Shown here: positions 48,545 to 64,000 of the stretch, one piece after another | How the letters are laid out: each line of letters starts with the position of its first letter | Numbering within the stretch: position 1 is the stretch's first letter | Source of the DNA: Epinephelus fuscoguttatus | Lineage: Eukaryota; Chordata; Actinopteri; Perciformes; Serranidae | Direction: 5' to 3' | DNA length: 64,000 nucleotides | Assembly: GCF_011397635.1 (NCBI RefSeq) | Contig: NC_064756.1 | Span: 16,220,317-16,284,316 of the forward strand | Position numbers and translations under genes: made by a program | The notes under the pieces: model-generated | Databases searched by the model: none | Told to the model about the DNA's origin: nothing | Seen by the model: the letters and a program-made list of their open reading frames with translations, nothing else

Positions 48545-51500
48545 TTAGATGAAGAACTCATCGACTGGCTCCTCGTTGTTAGTGCGTGCTGACAGCAGCA
48601 CAGCAGTAGTCCTGCTCTCCAGAAAGGTCCCTTTAGAGGGGCTCTGTCCTGCTGCTACAGTCCTGCTGCCACAGTCCTTCCTGGCTGCATCTGTACATCC
48701 AGTGGAGCCCCATGTCCTGGAGGCCACCTGAGGATGTGCGTGTGTCTGTGGCAGACATTCAATCAGCTCCTTGGCCAGACCCTCAACAGCTGAAGCCCCA
48801 ACAGCTGCAGGTCTCTCAGGGTGGAGAGCCATCAAAAGGTCCATGGAGGAAGAGCGAGTGATTATTTTGACTCCTGCGTCAGAGTGCAGCGAGACGGGGA
48901 CTCCTGTGTCTACGTTGGTCTCTGGCTCCTCCTCATCCTCTTCCAGAAGGAGATGGGAGAGAGAACGGGTGATGGAGGGGCGCAGAGGAGAGTCAGGGTG
49001 ATTGGTGATTGAGGGCGGTGCAGGGCTGCTGCGCTGCGATGAGTAACAGGAGCTGCCTGGAGGGGTGCTACAGCAGCTTCCTGATCCCTGGCTCTCTGCT
49101 CCACCACTACCTCCATGAAGCTTCTCCAGGACAGGGTCACTGCGCGGTCTGTGGCCTGATAACATACAAACACATATCAAGAAGAGGCACAAAAGTGGGC
49201 AATTAGAAACCTTTGCTATTGTACTTTACTTGACATGAAAATTCAGTGTGGTTTCCCTGGGATCGGTAGATGGTATTGCAGGATATGACTGATGTTTTAA
49301 TTAGAAGTGATTCATTTTTATGTATATTATCTTGGATATCCTTTGATTTTGATACAAAATTATGACTTTCAATATGAGTTTTGAAACCTAAAAAAATGGC
49401 TTATGGGCCAGAGAACATGAATGAAACCATACGACTGTAGAAGACTCTGATCGACTTCAACAAATTGCACAGTAATGCGATTAAATGGCTCGTAAAAACT
49501 TTCCTTGTTATTCAACTCAGACATTAAAGGTTACCTGTGGAGTTTTCCTGTAAACATTATTTTTATATTCAGTGTTACTCGCCAAAAGACATTTTGAGTA
49601 TTCTTGAGGTCTTCGGATGTGTGGATAACATTTCCATCCTCATCATTTTCAAAGCAGACTAGTATGCAGTAAAGTATTTTGAGTCCTGTATAGTTTACAT
49701 TCATGTTCACTGCAAGCAGCCTCCTTCTTTGCTGCCTATGTTGGTGCACTGCTGCTGTTTTGGCGTGTTACCGCCACCTGTAGGTCAGTGGAACTGTATA
49801 AAACCACAGGCCTTTTCACAGCAGGCGTTTTGACTTGTCTTAGTAGGAAAAGCACAAGCATTACAAATAACAGTTTGTGGAAAGTACCACCTGTATTTGC
49901 AACAGATTTAACACGCTATATATCCAGCTGAGTGAATCATCATCATGCAGGAATCCTGAAAATACCTTTTAATACCTTTCTAAGACCCTTTTCATACATT
50001 TTAAGACCTCATCATCACTTTGAGTTCTAACCAGCTACATCAGCTACACTCTTTAACGTCAAATTCCTACATATTGATTGTAAGATAGTACAACTAAACA
50101 TTCTTAGGTTGTAAATATGTACGTTCATGAAACAGAACCAGGCGTAGGTGCGGCTTTATAAAGTTGACGTAAGAACGTGTCTGCATATTTCTGTCTTTGT
50201 GTGTACTTGCAGTTGTGGTCCTCAGTCTACACAGAATTCAATATATCTGGTGCCTGGTGTGTGTAGCCCATAGGGCATTTTTGGCTAGGACTTAGCATGT
50301 GGGACCAGACAATGTCCCCCCATCAAAGCTAAACTTATCACCTTCTGACACAAACAGCGTCAAGGTTATTTTCAGAGACAGGCTTCAGCCATGGTTCAAA
50401 CTGTGTTCTCCAACCATCAGTCCAAAAACTTGCATTTCCCAATTAGCTAGGTAGTTAAACACCGGGGCGTTAAGGGACCTTTGTGTAATGTTATCAAGCA
50501 GCAGTCAATCAGTCAGCTGGTCAGGGAGCCCTACAGCTGTCCTTTTTAGGTGACGTCAAATCCAGCAGGATTCCACATATAAACCACACAGAATCCAAAT
50601 ACACACCAGAGCAATGATTAAATTCACAAAAACTTTGGCATACATCATCTTTGTACAAATCTATATATTGACAACAAGCCACAAGATGTAATACTTCAGA
50701 AAATGGCATTTAAGAGTTATAGATAACTTTTGAGAGCCCCAATTGTTGCTAAATAGATATATCAGCTTTTTAATACTTTTTAAGACCCCACAGATACCTT
50801 CACAGTTCACACTTCTGTGTACGTACCTTGCCTGTGTGTCTGCCAGGGCAGGGGTGTTGTGAAGCTGCAGGGCGACAAGCTGTGGCTCTGTCCTGAGCTC
50901 CTGAGCTGTATTCCTCGAGGGGACACACTGGGGCAGGTCAGGGGGAAAGCGCAGGTCAGAGGTCGCTGAGGCTGAGCCGGGGTTTTCACCTGCAGCACAG
51001 AAGGACAGAAGGACAGGGATTATGATTTACACTAGGACTAGAGAGATTTAAGAAAGTTAAGTGACTTTGACAGAATTAACATTTATGCACTTTACATATG
51101 GCTCCTCTGACAGCTTTGAGTTTGCCCCGTGAAAGACAGCAACCATGTGCTTTTTAGACTTCATCACTCTATGTGTCTTTTTAAACTCTTTGTCTCTGTT
51201 TACTGTGAGATAATTGTGAATGGAACAAAAGCTTTTCCATGATGCATTCCAGCTTAAGTAATCATCACTTTGTCAAACATGACATGAAATATAAAACACG
51301 TTAACGTTTCTTTATATCAAAAACAACTGCTGCTTTCCCTCCACAGTGAGCTTGTTATTTCCTCGGGGAACCTGGCCAGCTACATGTTGTGTGCAAAATT
51401 TCCCATTCTACAAATAACATTTTAGTAGAACAAAGATCTGCTCTTTAGACTCTCTATGTTGAGTTAATTATAGAGTAAACCTTCCAGCAGACTGCTGTGA

Positions 51501-54500
51501 GTTTACAGTTAATGTAGGGCTGCGTCACACTGATGTATGACAAACCTCATGATTTAACCTGACATAAATCAAGGGGATGATACTCCTCCATTCACAATGA
51601 TCTAACATGATGTACAGAGAGTGACTAAAAGACATAAAACACACAACATCAGTCATTAAGCTGCATGTAAAACATACAATTAAAAGGCAGGAACTGAGCA
51701 ATTATGTCCACAACACTGGGCTTCAGGCAGTGGCGTGAGGTAGTTAAAACAGGCCACAGTGCACGCTATTATGACAGGCCCTAGTGCACACTAGCTATTT
51801 GTTATGTGGCTAGACTAAACTAGCTACCGTATAATCTTATCGTCTCGTCACATGATCGAATAGAGACTTGACATTGGATAACACCAACATACATATTAAG
51901 GCTTGGACATAACTTCCGCAGTGATCATCTGCGAAGAGCTGCAGTCACGCAGACACACATACAGCAGGAGGGCTGTGAGGTGAGCTTACTGTCCTACTGT
52001 CGGTATTGGGTGAAAGTGAAACTAAATGATGCTGTTGGATCTGGAGTGAATCTCTGTCAAATATTCAACTTAAAACTAACTTCAGCGTGATGAGGCAGCT
52101 GTGGCTGACTTGAAAGCAGTGTTTTAAACTGAATTGGAGTGTGGAGCAAGAGATTGGAGCATGCCTAGTTGGCGCGCTTGCTATGCTTACAGTCTGCATG
52201 GTCACAAAAAATGGGCTAAATGCGGACCCCTGTGGACCCCACGGACATGGGTGGATGATAAGATTTAAGTCACATGGACCAAATTGGTCCTTCGTAGATG
52301 CGGAAACTGTGAATTGGCCTTTACCAAGAAATCATCATTGTATATCTATACATGACACAAGAACAAGAGAAAATAATAAATAGTTAATTTAATTAAATAG
52401 TGTTTTCTTATAGTTTATGTATAGTTTATTAAACGAGCATATATTTTATACCATATTTTGTCATAGACTGATACTCACTATTTTATAGAGAACAAATAAA
52501 AACCATGACGTATATGGGTTTGCCTTTAAAAGGACATGTAGCCAATGACACCATTTTTAATTTAAGGTGAATTCTTCTTTGAACACAGGCATATTTCTAA
52601 AGTGGCAATCTGAATCACTCTCAAGGGCCTGTTTTCTGCCCTACATATTGTTGGAGGGCCCACTCACCCCATGGGCCCCAGTGCAGCCACCCTGCCAGCT
52701 CTGTCTATACTTCCCTGGCTTCAGGCACATTTTGACACATTCAACAGTGACACTGTACTTTAAGCTGCACTTACCTGGAAGAGAACCTTGTTGCCATCCA
52801 GGTCTTCTGTCTGCCAGCGTGTAGTGCTGATGGGGGTACAGGGGTTGGGCAACAGAGGGACTAGCTGGCCAATTTCTTCCACACTAAACTGCAGCACGGC
52901 AGAGTTGCATGGCTCCACTCGGACCCCTGGTGACAACTGTTTTAAAGCCAGCTGCAGGCACAGCCCAGGCTCTGGGGTGAAAAGACATGATTTTGTGTCA
53001 CTTTCCTGCTTATTTGTTTCCCTCTTATTATAATAAAAAAGCTAAGCCTTGAGGCTGGACTTGATGAGATGAATACAATACATTTCTTACTTCTTAAGAA
53101 TATAAACGGTATGAAACCTAAAGGGCAACACTTTTAAGACGTACCTGTGTGGAGTGTGAACCAGCAGAAGCCTGTCTTCTGTTCCTCTGCCTGTCTTTGC
53201 AGCACGGTCTCATACAGCCGCACAGCATCTTCGTAGTTGTCATATCCACTATACAGTGTCACACGTAATATTTCTCCTCCACAGTGCACTGGTCGAACCC
53301 CCCACACAGGCATGCCTGCACCCAAACTATAGAAGTCTCTGCTAGGCAGGAGGTAGGGCCGCAGCATGGCATTGGCAGGGGAGCTGCTGGATGTGATGTG
53401 GATCCCTCCAGTTCGGCTGCCGCAGCTCTCGGTATGGTGGTACTGCCAGGGTGGACGCTGAAAGAAGTCCAGCACTTTGAGGATTCGTTCCTCTCCGTAG
53501 GCCTCATGGAGGAAAAAGGTGATGGCCACAGAAGGGTAGCCTGAAACATTATAAAAAAGGTTTATCCTCAATCAACCTTGAATAAAAACAGATGCAGCTC
53601 TAGCATGGAAAGATTGTGAAGGGCATGTTTACGCCATACACAGAGTAAATGTAGTATTCAGTTAAGAGTACAACATTTGAGGGGGTTGTTGACATAAAAA
53701 TGGTTTTAATTTCTGTAAACATGTCTTGTTCTCACATATGGAAATTATTATTTTCCTCTTTAGGCAGAAAAATACATCTACAAAATGTACAAAAAGGTTG
53801 TAAGCGAACAACAGTGTTTTTCATCCTGCCCATTAAATACCTGAAATCCAACTCTATAACAAAACATATGTATAATAAATGCAAGACCACACGGTAATGA
53901 TCCTTACCTGCCACAGGACAGAGGCGGGTGTAACTTCTGAACGGGGCCGCCCTCTCTGACACATGGAAGATGCGAAGGCTTGGGCAGAGCCAGCGGAGGA
54001 GGCGATCCAGGGTGTGCTGCAGTAGCAGTGAGTCTCCAGGGTTGGCCAGCAGATGCAAGTTCATTAGAAGGAGCTGCGGATGCCGCTGCTGCCTGACCCG
54101 ACTGGTCATGAGCTCAACTGGGGTTACACACAAACACGCACACACTGCATTTAAGTGTACAGAGATAGTTTAAACAGGCGCAAACATACAAATGCTAAAA
54201 CCAGGCAGCACCAATTCTTAGCAGAAACCATTAAACGTATCAAGTTAGTTAAAGGGGTACTACACGGATTTCACACACAAAGATCAGGTTTCTTGTCAGG
54301 GGAGATGTGACTCAGTTTGTAAAATAAGCTGTATGGTGTCTTCTTTGGAAACAAGGTACAGTCACATTATAACTGTCAATTCAAGAATGCATTAAGTGAT
54401 TTAGTTTTAGGTTAGTGTCAAAACTAACACTGGTACACTGTCTTTGGAAATGGAGAAGTCATTATTCTGGCATGTCTCATCATCTGTTTCGTCACCACTG

Positions 54501-56466
54501 CTAGACCACAAACTTTAGCCTCACTCTCCCAGACTATTCACAGTGGTTTTCTGCATAATAATTTCCTACATTGGAAGTGCCTTATCATACTGTTTCGAGG
54601 CTGAAAGTGGGACCATTTCCTTGAGCAGGAGACCAATGAGTTCATACCTTAAGAAAAATAATCCAGATGATGTTACCTCAGCTTGGGCTTGCTGTTTCAG
54701 ATAATGTTAACATTAAGACCACACAAGGGGGTTTTCACACTTGGTCCTTATCAGCCCTCGAAATAGACTAAGAGCGGTGACTCAGCATTTTTTGAACATA
54801 TGTGAACACTCCATGAGAACTCAGGCCCCTCTAAAGGGAACCGAACTGCAGTTTGCTTAACCTATGCTCCAGGTTCGCTTTGCTCTTTGCCATTGTATTT
54901 AGCTCTCTAGATCACATGCTGTTGCACTGGGAGGCTTGGAAAAACAGACAAAACCATGTCGGCCTGTAACAAGGACACAGGATGAGGAGAAGTTTGGTCC
55001 ATGGAAGATCCTGCATGTCTCCAGATGTGGAATGTAGAATACATCAAACCGTCTACAGCACACAGAGACGCTAAGGTTTTCCTCCAATTTTTAAGTTAAT
55101 CTAAAAGCGAGGAGCTTGATTTTTTTTTTTAATTTATTAAACCTTTATTTAACCAGGAAGTCCTGTTGAGATTGAAAATCTCTTTTACAAGAGAGACCTG
55201 GCCAAGGTAGCAGCCAATCAAAACCCATTTAAAATGCAACAACCTACAACATATAATACAAAAATCCACAATAAAACAACAACTATTCAATCATAGTGGA
55301 CTCTCAAGAAAAACAAGCACAGGTCTCTGTCACCACATTATTTATGATGTCCTTAAGTGTTTCTAATTTTAGATCTTTTGGAGATTGTTCCATGTCCAAG
55401 GTGCAGAGTAGGAGAATGTAGTTTTCCCCAGATCTGTTAAAACCCGGGGTGCTCGTAACCGCACTGCAGTGGCATGTCAAAGTAAAAACCAAACTATACA
55501 TATATTATACATGGGCTAACGTTATAGTGTGAGCAGAGAGAGGACTGAGGCCCCATCAGAGCTGAGGTTGACCTGAAAGAGAGCTGAGTCCTCTTTCAAA
55601 TGAACTGACAATGTGAACACAAAAAGTCCATTCTCTGTTGGTCCACCTTTGGTGCACTTTAAGAGGACTGAGTTCGGTTTGTTTTAAAAGGACTATATGT
55701 GAAAGCACCCTAAAAGTGCTCCTGTCTTAGGGCTCTACCTTTGCACTCAGCTCATTCTTGGCTGTTTGTTGTGAGACCATTTGCAGATGCTGAATTAAAC
55801 TTACAGAAAGACAAGTTTCTGACTCGATGTGTTTTGTCAGGGCTTTTAAAAAACACACAGCAAAGGTATGGCACCACCTATATAGTAGCAGGAACCAATA
55901 GAAGGCCATCACATGACCAAGATAATGACACCACAGGTAAAACAAATACAAAATAAAAGTGCAATTTTAAATTACAGGAGATACTCACTGCCAGATGACG
56001 ACATCCTGCTGCAGTCAGATCTGAATAAAACACATAATAAGAGGCATATGACTTACTGACTCACAAACACGGTTTTGGGGGTTTAACACTGGCTGGAGGA
56101 GAGACAAAAAATCTGTCTCCATCTTGTGGTGGTTGGTTTGGAAACGTGCCCCTGTGGTCACCATGACAACACATTATCTGTTGTTAGCTAACATGAGCTT
56201 TAAAAAAAAAACAATTAATGAGAAAATACCAGAAAGAGCACAGCGGCTACAAGCACCTATAGTGAAGTGCTAAGTGGTTAAAGTAAAAGTTAAGTTGTTA
56301 GGTTGTAATGTTGACCTCTTTGTGATATGCTGTCTTGGTTATAATTAATTTCCATTGTGGCTACAACGGCTAAAAGTTGGCTAGCTAACGTTAGCCTCCG
56401 TTAGCTAGCGCTGAGACAAACGGTTGACTCACTCGGCAGTTTCAGCTCCGGAGTCAACGTTTCCAT
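48545..56466 (-). CDS. fam124b: FAM124B (FAM124 family protein), 530 or 536 aa
   Basis: Member of the poorly characterised FAM124 family; no molecular activity is established that I can state. Coding exons in transcript order: exon 1 56466-56433, exon 2 56020-55989 (ATG at 56004), then 54117-53908, 53540-53145, 52971-52775, 50989-50827 and 49155-48545 (TAA at 48545-48547). All have GT/AG borders. With exon 2, translation starts MSSSG (530 aa); without it, exon 1 METLTPELKLP joins in frame (536 aa). Conserved FAM124 blocks: LHLLANPGDSLLLQHTLDRL, WGVRPVHCGGEILRVTLY, YDNYEDAVRLYETVLQR, VEEIGQLVPLLPNPC and RWQTEDLDGNKVLFQ. The C-terminal 200 residues are Ser/Pro-rich with an acidic patch (LLLEEDEEEPET) and look disordered. 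WGVRPVHCGGEILRVTLY and the adjacent same-strand cul3 favour FAM124B over FAM124A. A Ser-rich insert (HITSSSSPANAML) appears absent from the human proteins as I remember them. Confidence 0.85.
49156..50826 (-). other. fam124b intron before the last exon
   Basis: Positions 49524-49800 contain CACCTGTAGGTCAGTGG-type sequence whose complement has the GGTGGCGGTAACA core also found near 225. This suggests an interspersed repeat shared with the taf15 upstream region. Nothing else is recognised. Confidence 0.45.
51719..52727. mobile_element. Candidate retroinsertion flanked by 11-bp direct repeats
   Basis: GGCTTCAGGCA occurs at 51719-51729 and again at 52717-52727, bracketing 987 bp in the fam124b intron before the exon at 50827-50989. 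The insert starts GTGGCGTGAGGTAGTT and ends near CTATACTTCCCT. There are no inverted ends, which fits target-primed insertion better than a cut-and-paste element. The family is unrecognised. Confidence 0.5.
54247..54720. repeat. Possible dispersed fish repeat (GGGGTACTACACGGATTTCA)
   Basis: The opening phrase GGGGTACTACACGGATTTCA and AAAGATCAGGTTTCTTGTC resemble a dispersed fish repeat known to me. No structural proof is visible in the window. Confidence 0.35.
54727..55710. mobile_element. hAT-like element with an inserted retroposon tail
   Basis: The left end GGGGTTTTCACACTTGGTCC and the complement of the right end (GGGTGCTTTCACATATAGTCC) are imperfect inverted repeats of the common fish GTGCTTTCACA family. 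The interior has GAACTCAGGCCCC and AACCGAACTGCA motifs mirrored near the right end (GGACTGAGTTCGGTTTG). A separate retroposon fragment lies inside at about 55118-55310. No transposase. Confidence 0.65.
55118..55310 (-). mobile_element. LINE 3'-tail fragment nested in the hAT-like element
   Basis: The minus strand reads AGGTCTCTCTTGTAAAAGAG, then AATCTCAACAGGACTTCCTG, then GTTAAATAAAGGTTTAATAA and an A-rich tail (plus-strand T run at 55121-55130). This is the common CTTCCTGGTTAAATAAAGG 3' terminus of fish LINEs. Confidence 0.6.
55989..56020 (-). other. fam124b: fam124b exon 2, 32-nt start-switch exon
   Basis: Bounded by an ATTCAG acceptor and a GTGAGT donor. Exon 1 ends and exon 3 begins in matching phase, so skipping this exon joins METLTPELKLP to IELMTSR in frame. 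Including it (32 nt) shifts the exon 1 frame to a stop (TGA) within exon 3, but supplies a new ATG at 56004-56002 that reads MSSSG-IELMTSR. In the included form the exon 1 ATG becomes a 25-codon upstream ORF overlapping the main start. Confidence 0.65.
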
Positions 56467-56620
56467 CGTCGGCTCTCTTCAACACCGCCGCTCTTCGAAA
56501 CATCGTCCGGTTGCTTCAACTTTCACACTACTTTGAGCCATCTGCACTGAAAGTTAGTCTGCAGCACAGCGGACTGAGAGTGAAAAGCATCCTGCTTGAT
56601 TTCTTTCCACAGGCTGCTCC
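56467..56620 (-). promoter_or_regulatory. fam124b: fam124b 5' UTR and promoter area
   Basis: Sequence upstream of the exon 1 ATG. The context at 56466 has A at -3 and G at +4, a strong Kozak match. The region is richer in GC and CpG than its surroundings. The exact transcription start is unknown. Confidence 0.4.
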
Positions 56621-57200
56621 AAAAAAATGGGACTCCTTGGCTGGGACGCTGACGTCACCGGGCAACCATACACCGTTATGTTAAAATATGGGCTCTGGAT
56701 GTATTGTAAGAAAGAAAAAAAAAACACTGGAGCTGCCCCCCTCTGTTAAGTCTGGAAGAAATGCATGCTGGACTATGTTTAGGAAGCTACTGAGGAAGTC
56801 TGGGCGAAAGGGAGCAGCAGAAGTTGTGCTGCTTTCAATCTAAAGCCGCCTATAATAACACTGAGCAGATGGCATGCGTCTAGCAATATGAGGAGACAAA
56901 GGGGACAGTCCAGACGGGGTGGACAGATTTAAAAGTGCAGGGGACGTATGGAGGAGAGCCTCTAACACCCTGTTAAGAGCATTAAACTCGCTTTTGGGGC
57001 ACACTGCGTTTTGACGACCTGTGAAAGACATGTTTACATGTCACATACATTCAATCTGTGTATAACAACACATCCTACCCTCATGTATGGAGACTCAGAG
57101 GTTTCAACATTAAACAAATGATCATCACAGCATAAAATAAAGTCATATGAATAAAGAGATATACCATTGAACCATGACATTGTGAAATAATCCTGTAAAT
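56621..57200. other. Intergenic, fam124b to MITE
   Basis: No gene or repeat is recognised with confidence. Confidence 0.45.
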
Positions 57201-57838
57201 CAGGGGTATCAAACTCATTTTAGTTCAGGGGCCACATACAGCCCAATTTGATCCAGCAAAACCACTGCATATTGACCTATAGATAACAATACCTTCAAAA
57301 TCTGGAAGTACATTCTGACAATGTTCATCCATTTACAAAACAAATGATGAATAGCCGGCAATATCCCCCCCAATATATGTGCAAATTCAACAATATGTCT
57401 CGGTTTTTCGTCAAATTCAGTCAGTCTACTTCTCACTTTTGTTACGTGTGCATTTTCTCATTATTTTCTGCTGTGGTAAAAGCTGCTCAAGAAGCAGGTG
57501 AAGTCATCCCCTGCCTTATAAACCATTTATAATCTTAAGTTTTGTCAGTGCTTTAGCAGCAGGGTTCCACTAATATTGTTTTAAGGTAGAAGTCTGATAC
57601 AGATTCTTTTGTACTGAAGTCAGTATTCATTGTTATTTCAGAGAGCTGTATTCTGGTCAGGGTGAAAAGCCTCTGAGGTAGTATTTTACAGGAAGTAGCT
57701 GCTCATTGTTTAAATTGCTCCTAAAACCTCTCAGCCTTCACATGAGCATCAACATCTGGTTTGAAAAGTCATGTAAAGGGCCGGATTGGACCATGTCGGG
57801 CTAGTTCTGGCTCCCGGGCCGTGTGTTTGACACCCCTG
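57201..57838. mobile_element. hAT MITE (CAGGGGTATCAAACTCA family) with 8-bp target duplication
   Basis: It starts CAGGGGTATCAAACTCATTT and ends GTGTGTTTGACACCCCTG, clear inverted ends of a widespread hAT family. CTGTAAAT (57193-57200) and CTATAAAT (57839-57846) flank it and match at 7 of 8 bases, as expected for hAT elements. No transposase frame. Confidence 0.88.
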
Positions 57839-57846
57839 CTATAAAT

Positions 57847-58590
57847 GCTTAAAACCCAGATAACTGTGATTATTTTTTTCTAAGTATTTTAATAAACAGT
57901 GCCATTTTATTCCATTATACAACTTTTTATCCTCAAGTCTTTGTCTGTCAATTAAGACCAGCTGGGCAGACTTTGGACTGACTGAGCTGACTGACTATTA
58001 AATCTTAAAATAGAAACTTCAGTTGTGAAATAAAAATGACCTGAAACAAACCATAAATTAGCAGGACAAAATAACACTCCATAATAAGGTTCTGTGTTGT
58101 GTTAAACATTTTGTCTATCTATGTGATTATTTATTTTGAAATGTCTCTGAAATGTGTTAGTTTTGGAGTTAATGCTGAACACGACGGGGCTCCATTTAAC
58201 ATAAAGGTTACCATATGACGCTTTTGTTGGAACTGTTTGGGAGAGTTGTTCAACTTTGTGGTTATTCTGAGGGCTGTAGTTTGTGGTGCTTGTGTATGGT
58301 CTAAAATCATGTTCACTCATTTTATATCAGAGAATAAATATTGTAAATAATACATCTGCAGCCTCCAAAATGACCACTGAGCTGATTCTACACCTGCCCA
58401 AAACAGTTTTAACAAAACTAACTGAAAGAAGAAGAGTTGCACTGAAAATACTGCAGTAAACAAGGTAGTTAAGAGGCCTCCAGAGTTCCTCTTGCGAACA
58501 CTAAGCTAAGCTTTAATTATGGTTAGAGGCCAGTACTTCTGATGTTTGCCAAGGCCTTCACATGAACAAAATAAAACCATCCCTTAATTT
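57847..58590. other. Intergenic, MITE to cul3 3' end
   Basis: AT-rich; nothing recognised. Confidence 0.45.
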
Positions 58591-59687
58591 TTTATTCTAC
58601 ATTTAATATGATGAAAACAAGGCCCTGTACAATCCACCTTTGCAGTGAGTACAATAATTATTTTACAATTTGTACACATTAGAACATGGTGCTAGACTGG
58701 TTCCACCCATTTGAAAATGCAGTCGAGAATGGAAAAAAAAAATCATCTTTGTAAGCTGCACCACAAGGAACCTTCCGTTTCAGAGAGGAGATAAATCTTT
58801 TTTTTTTTTTTTTTTTTGGCCGATCATACAGCAGGCCTGAAGTAAAAAAAATGTCATGAGAGACCAAACACCATTTATGGAGCTTTTATGCGTCTTACTC
58901 CCCTGATTGATCCATTAGATAAAAGCATGCTGTGAAGCTACAGCTCTTGATCTCTCTAACCACTAGTACAGACCTGGCCAAAATATTGAAAATGGCATTA
59001 AATATTTCAGCTATGTGAGGTGCACTTAATTCATATCAGACATTAAAACAACCTCAAAAAACAGACATAGTTGCAACATAAATTAAGCACTCTTCATGTT
59101 TTCTTCAGTACTCAAAATGTCTTTTGCTGCTGTTGTAAACCAGGTCTGTACCAGTTAACACTTTGTCCTTCGCTTTAAATTTAAAATCTTCTGGAAGGAA
59201 AAGGCCAAGAGTGTCTTGTCAACCTGTACAGCCATCAATGTGCCACAAAAAACAAACATAACACATTGACATCAACATTTAAAAGAGGGGAGTGAATTCA
59301 AATGTTTTCTTGGTCTCCGTGTAGCCGCACGTTTGCTGTAACATGTTTACGCTCGTTCTCAACAGCACGCAGTAAATTGGCAAACAGGCTCGCCCAATTC
59401 TCTCCAAAGGCCACAAGAAACATGATTTTATACAAAACTAGATCCCCCTCCTTTCATCTCTCTCGGCAGAAGAAATCTAATATTGCTAGAAAACTTCCCC
59501 ATCTTTTGCACGTTTTTTTTTCTTTTTTACACATTTCTATGGAAGAAAAGTTAAGCTTCCCAGTGTTTCCCAGAATCAATGATGAAAGCACTTCCGAGTT
59601 CATTCATATGCAAAGCAGTCCACAAAAAAAACCCAAGGCTCTCAGTTTCTCTCAACTCGATGTTAGCTTTCGTTGGATTCACGTGTT
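58591..59687 (-). terminator. cul3: Probable cul3 3' UTR
   Basis: Sequence after the cul3 stop. A minus-strand AATAAA lies at 58591-58596, which would give a 3' UTR of about 1.1 kb. The ORFs crossing it have no homology that I recognise. Confidence 0.5.
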
Positions 59688-63745
<4,058 letters not shown>

Positions 63746-64000
63746 TTAGAAAAAATACAAGACACACAATCAGGTTTGAGTCTACACTGATGCAATGACA
63801 CCCTGTAGCTCACTACTATAGTACGCCCATTTTTTCTGGTGCAATTAAGGTTAGAAACTGAGTTTAAAAAAAGTAACGACATGTGCTTTATATCTGAAAC
63901 AAATCACTGATTACCTATTAAGGAGACAATAATTTAGATAAATGAGAAAAAACAGGATTTTTTAAGCTATGACTAAGCAAAACACACACAAATAATTAAT

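Noticed and set aside
48549-49206. Plus-strand ORFs opposite the last fam124b exon
   Set aside because: Antisense shadows of a Ser/Pro-rich coding exon.
48545-56466. FAM124A instead of FAM124B
   Set aside because: Central motifs fit FAM124B better and cul3 lies next door on the same strand. The length (530-536 aa) is closer to human FAM124A, so some doubt remains.

Overview
This is a teleost (ray-finned fish) nuclear genome segment. The evidence is intron-split vertebrate genes with canonical GT/AG junctions, many small fish-type transposon relics, a tRNA-derived SINE and abundant (GT)n microsatellites. The species cannot be named from the sequence; the repeat families look percomorph-like. 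There are no prokaryotic, organellar or viral genes.

Layout. (1) 412-10510, plus strand: complete 16-exon taf15, an RNA-binding protein of the FUS/EWSR1/TAF15 (FET) family. (2) 11315-45271, plus strand: complete 8-exon mmp28 (epilysin), a secreted zinc metalloprotease. It starts about 0.4 kb after the taf15 poly(A) signal and spans 34 kb because its introns are full of repeats. Intron 6 holds a 7.0-kb minisatellite of about 37-38-bp units (36885-43890). (3) 48545-56466, minus strand: fam124b, convergent with mmp28. (4) 59688-63739, minus strand: the last six coding exons of cul3, truncated by the window edge. I rebuilt all four reading frames exon by exon, and the phases close without a stop: 422 aa for taf15, 510 aa for mmp28, 530 or 536 aa for fam124b, and 273 C-terminal aa for cul3.

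The genes are not a functional pathway. Their order is informative: from memory, TAF15 and MMP28 are neighbours on human 17q12, and CUL3 and FAM124B are same-strand neighbours on human 2q36. The window therefore joins two separately known vertebrate gene pairs.

The most interesting signals are: a 35-nt taf15 exon whose skipping creates an immediate stop, matching the autoregulated exon 7 of FUS; the 7-kb minisatellite with higher-order structure, starting where a LINE 3' tail ends; mmp28 exon 4 set between two long (TG/GT) tracts, one touching the 3' splice site; a 32-nt fam124b exon that switches between two start codons; and a MITE insertion whose empty site is preserved in a second repeat copy in the same window. 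I found no CRISPR array, operon-like accessory system or clearly new multi-gene system.
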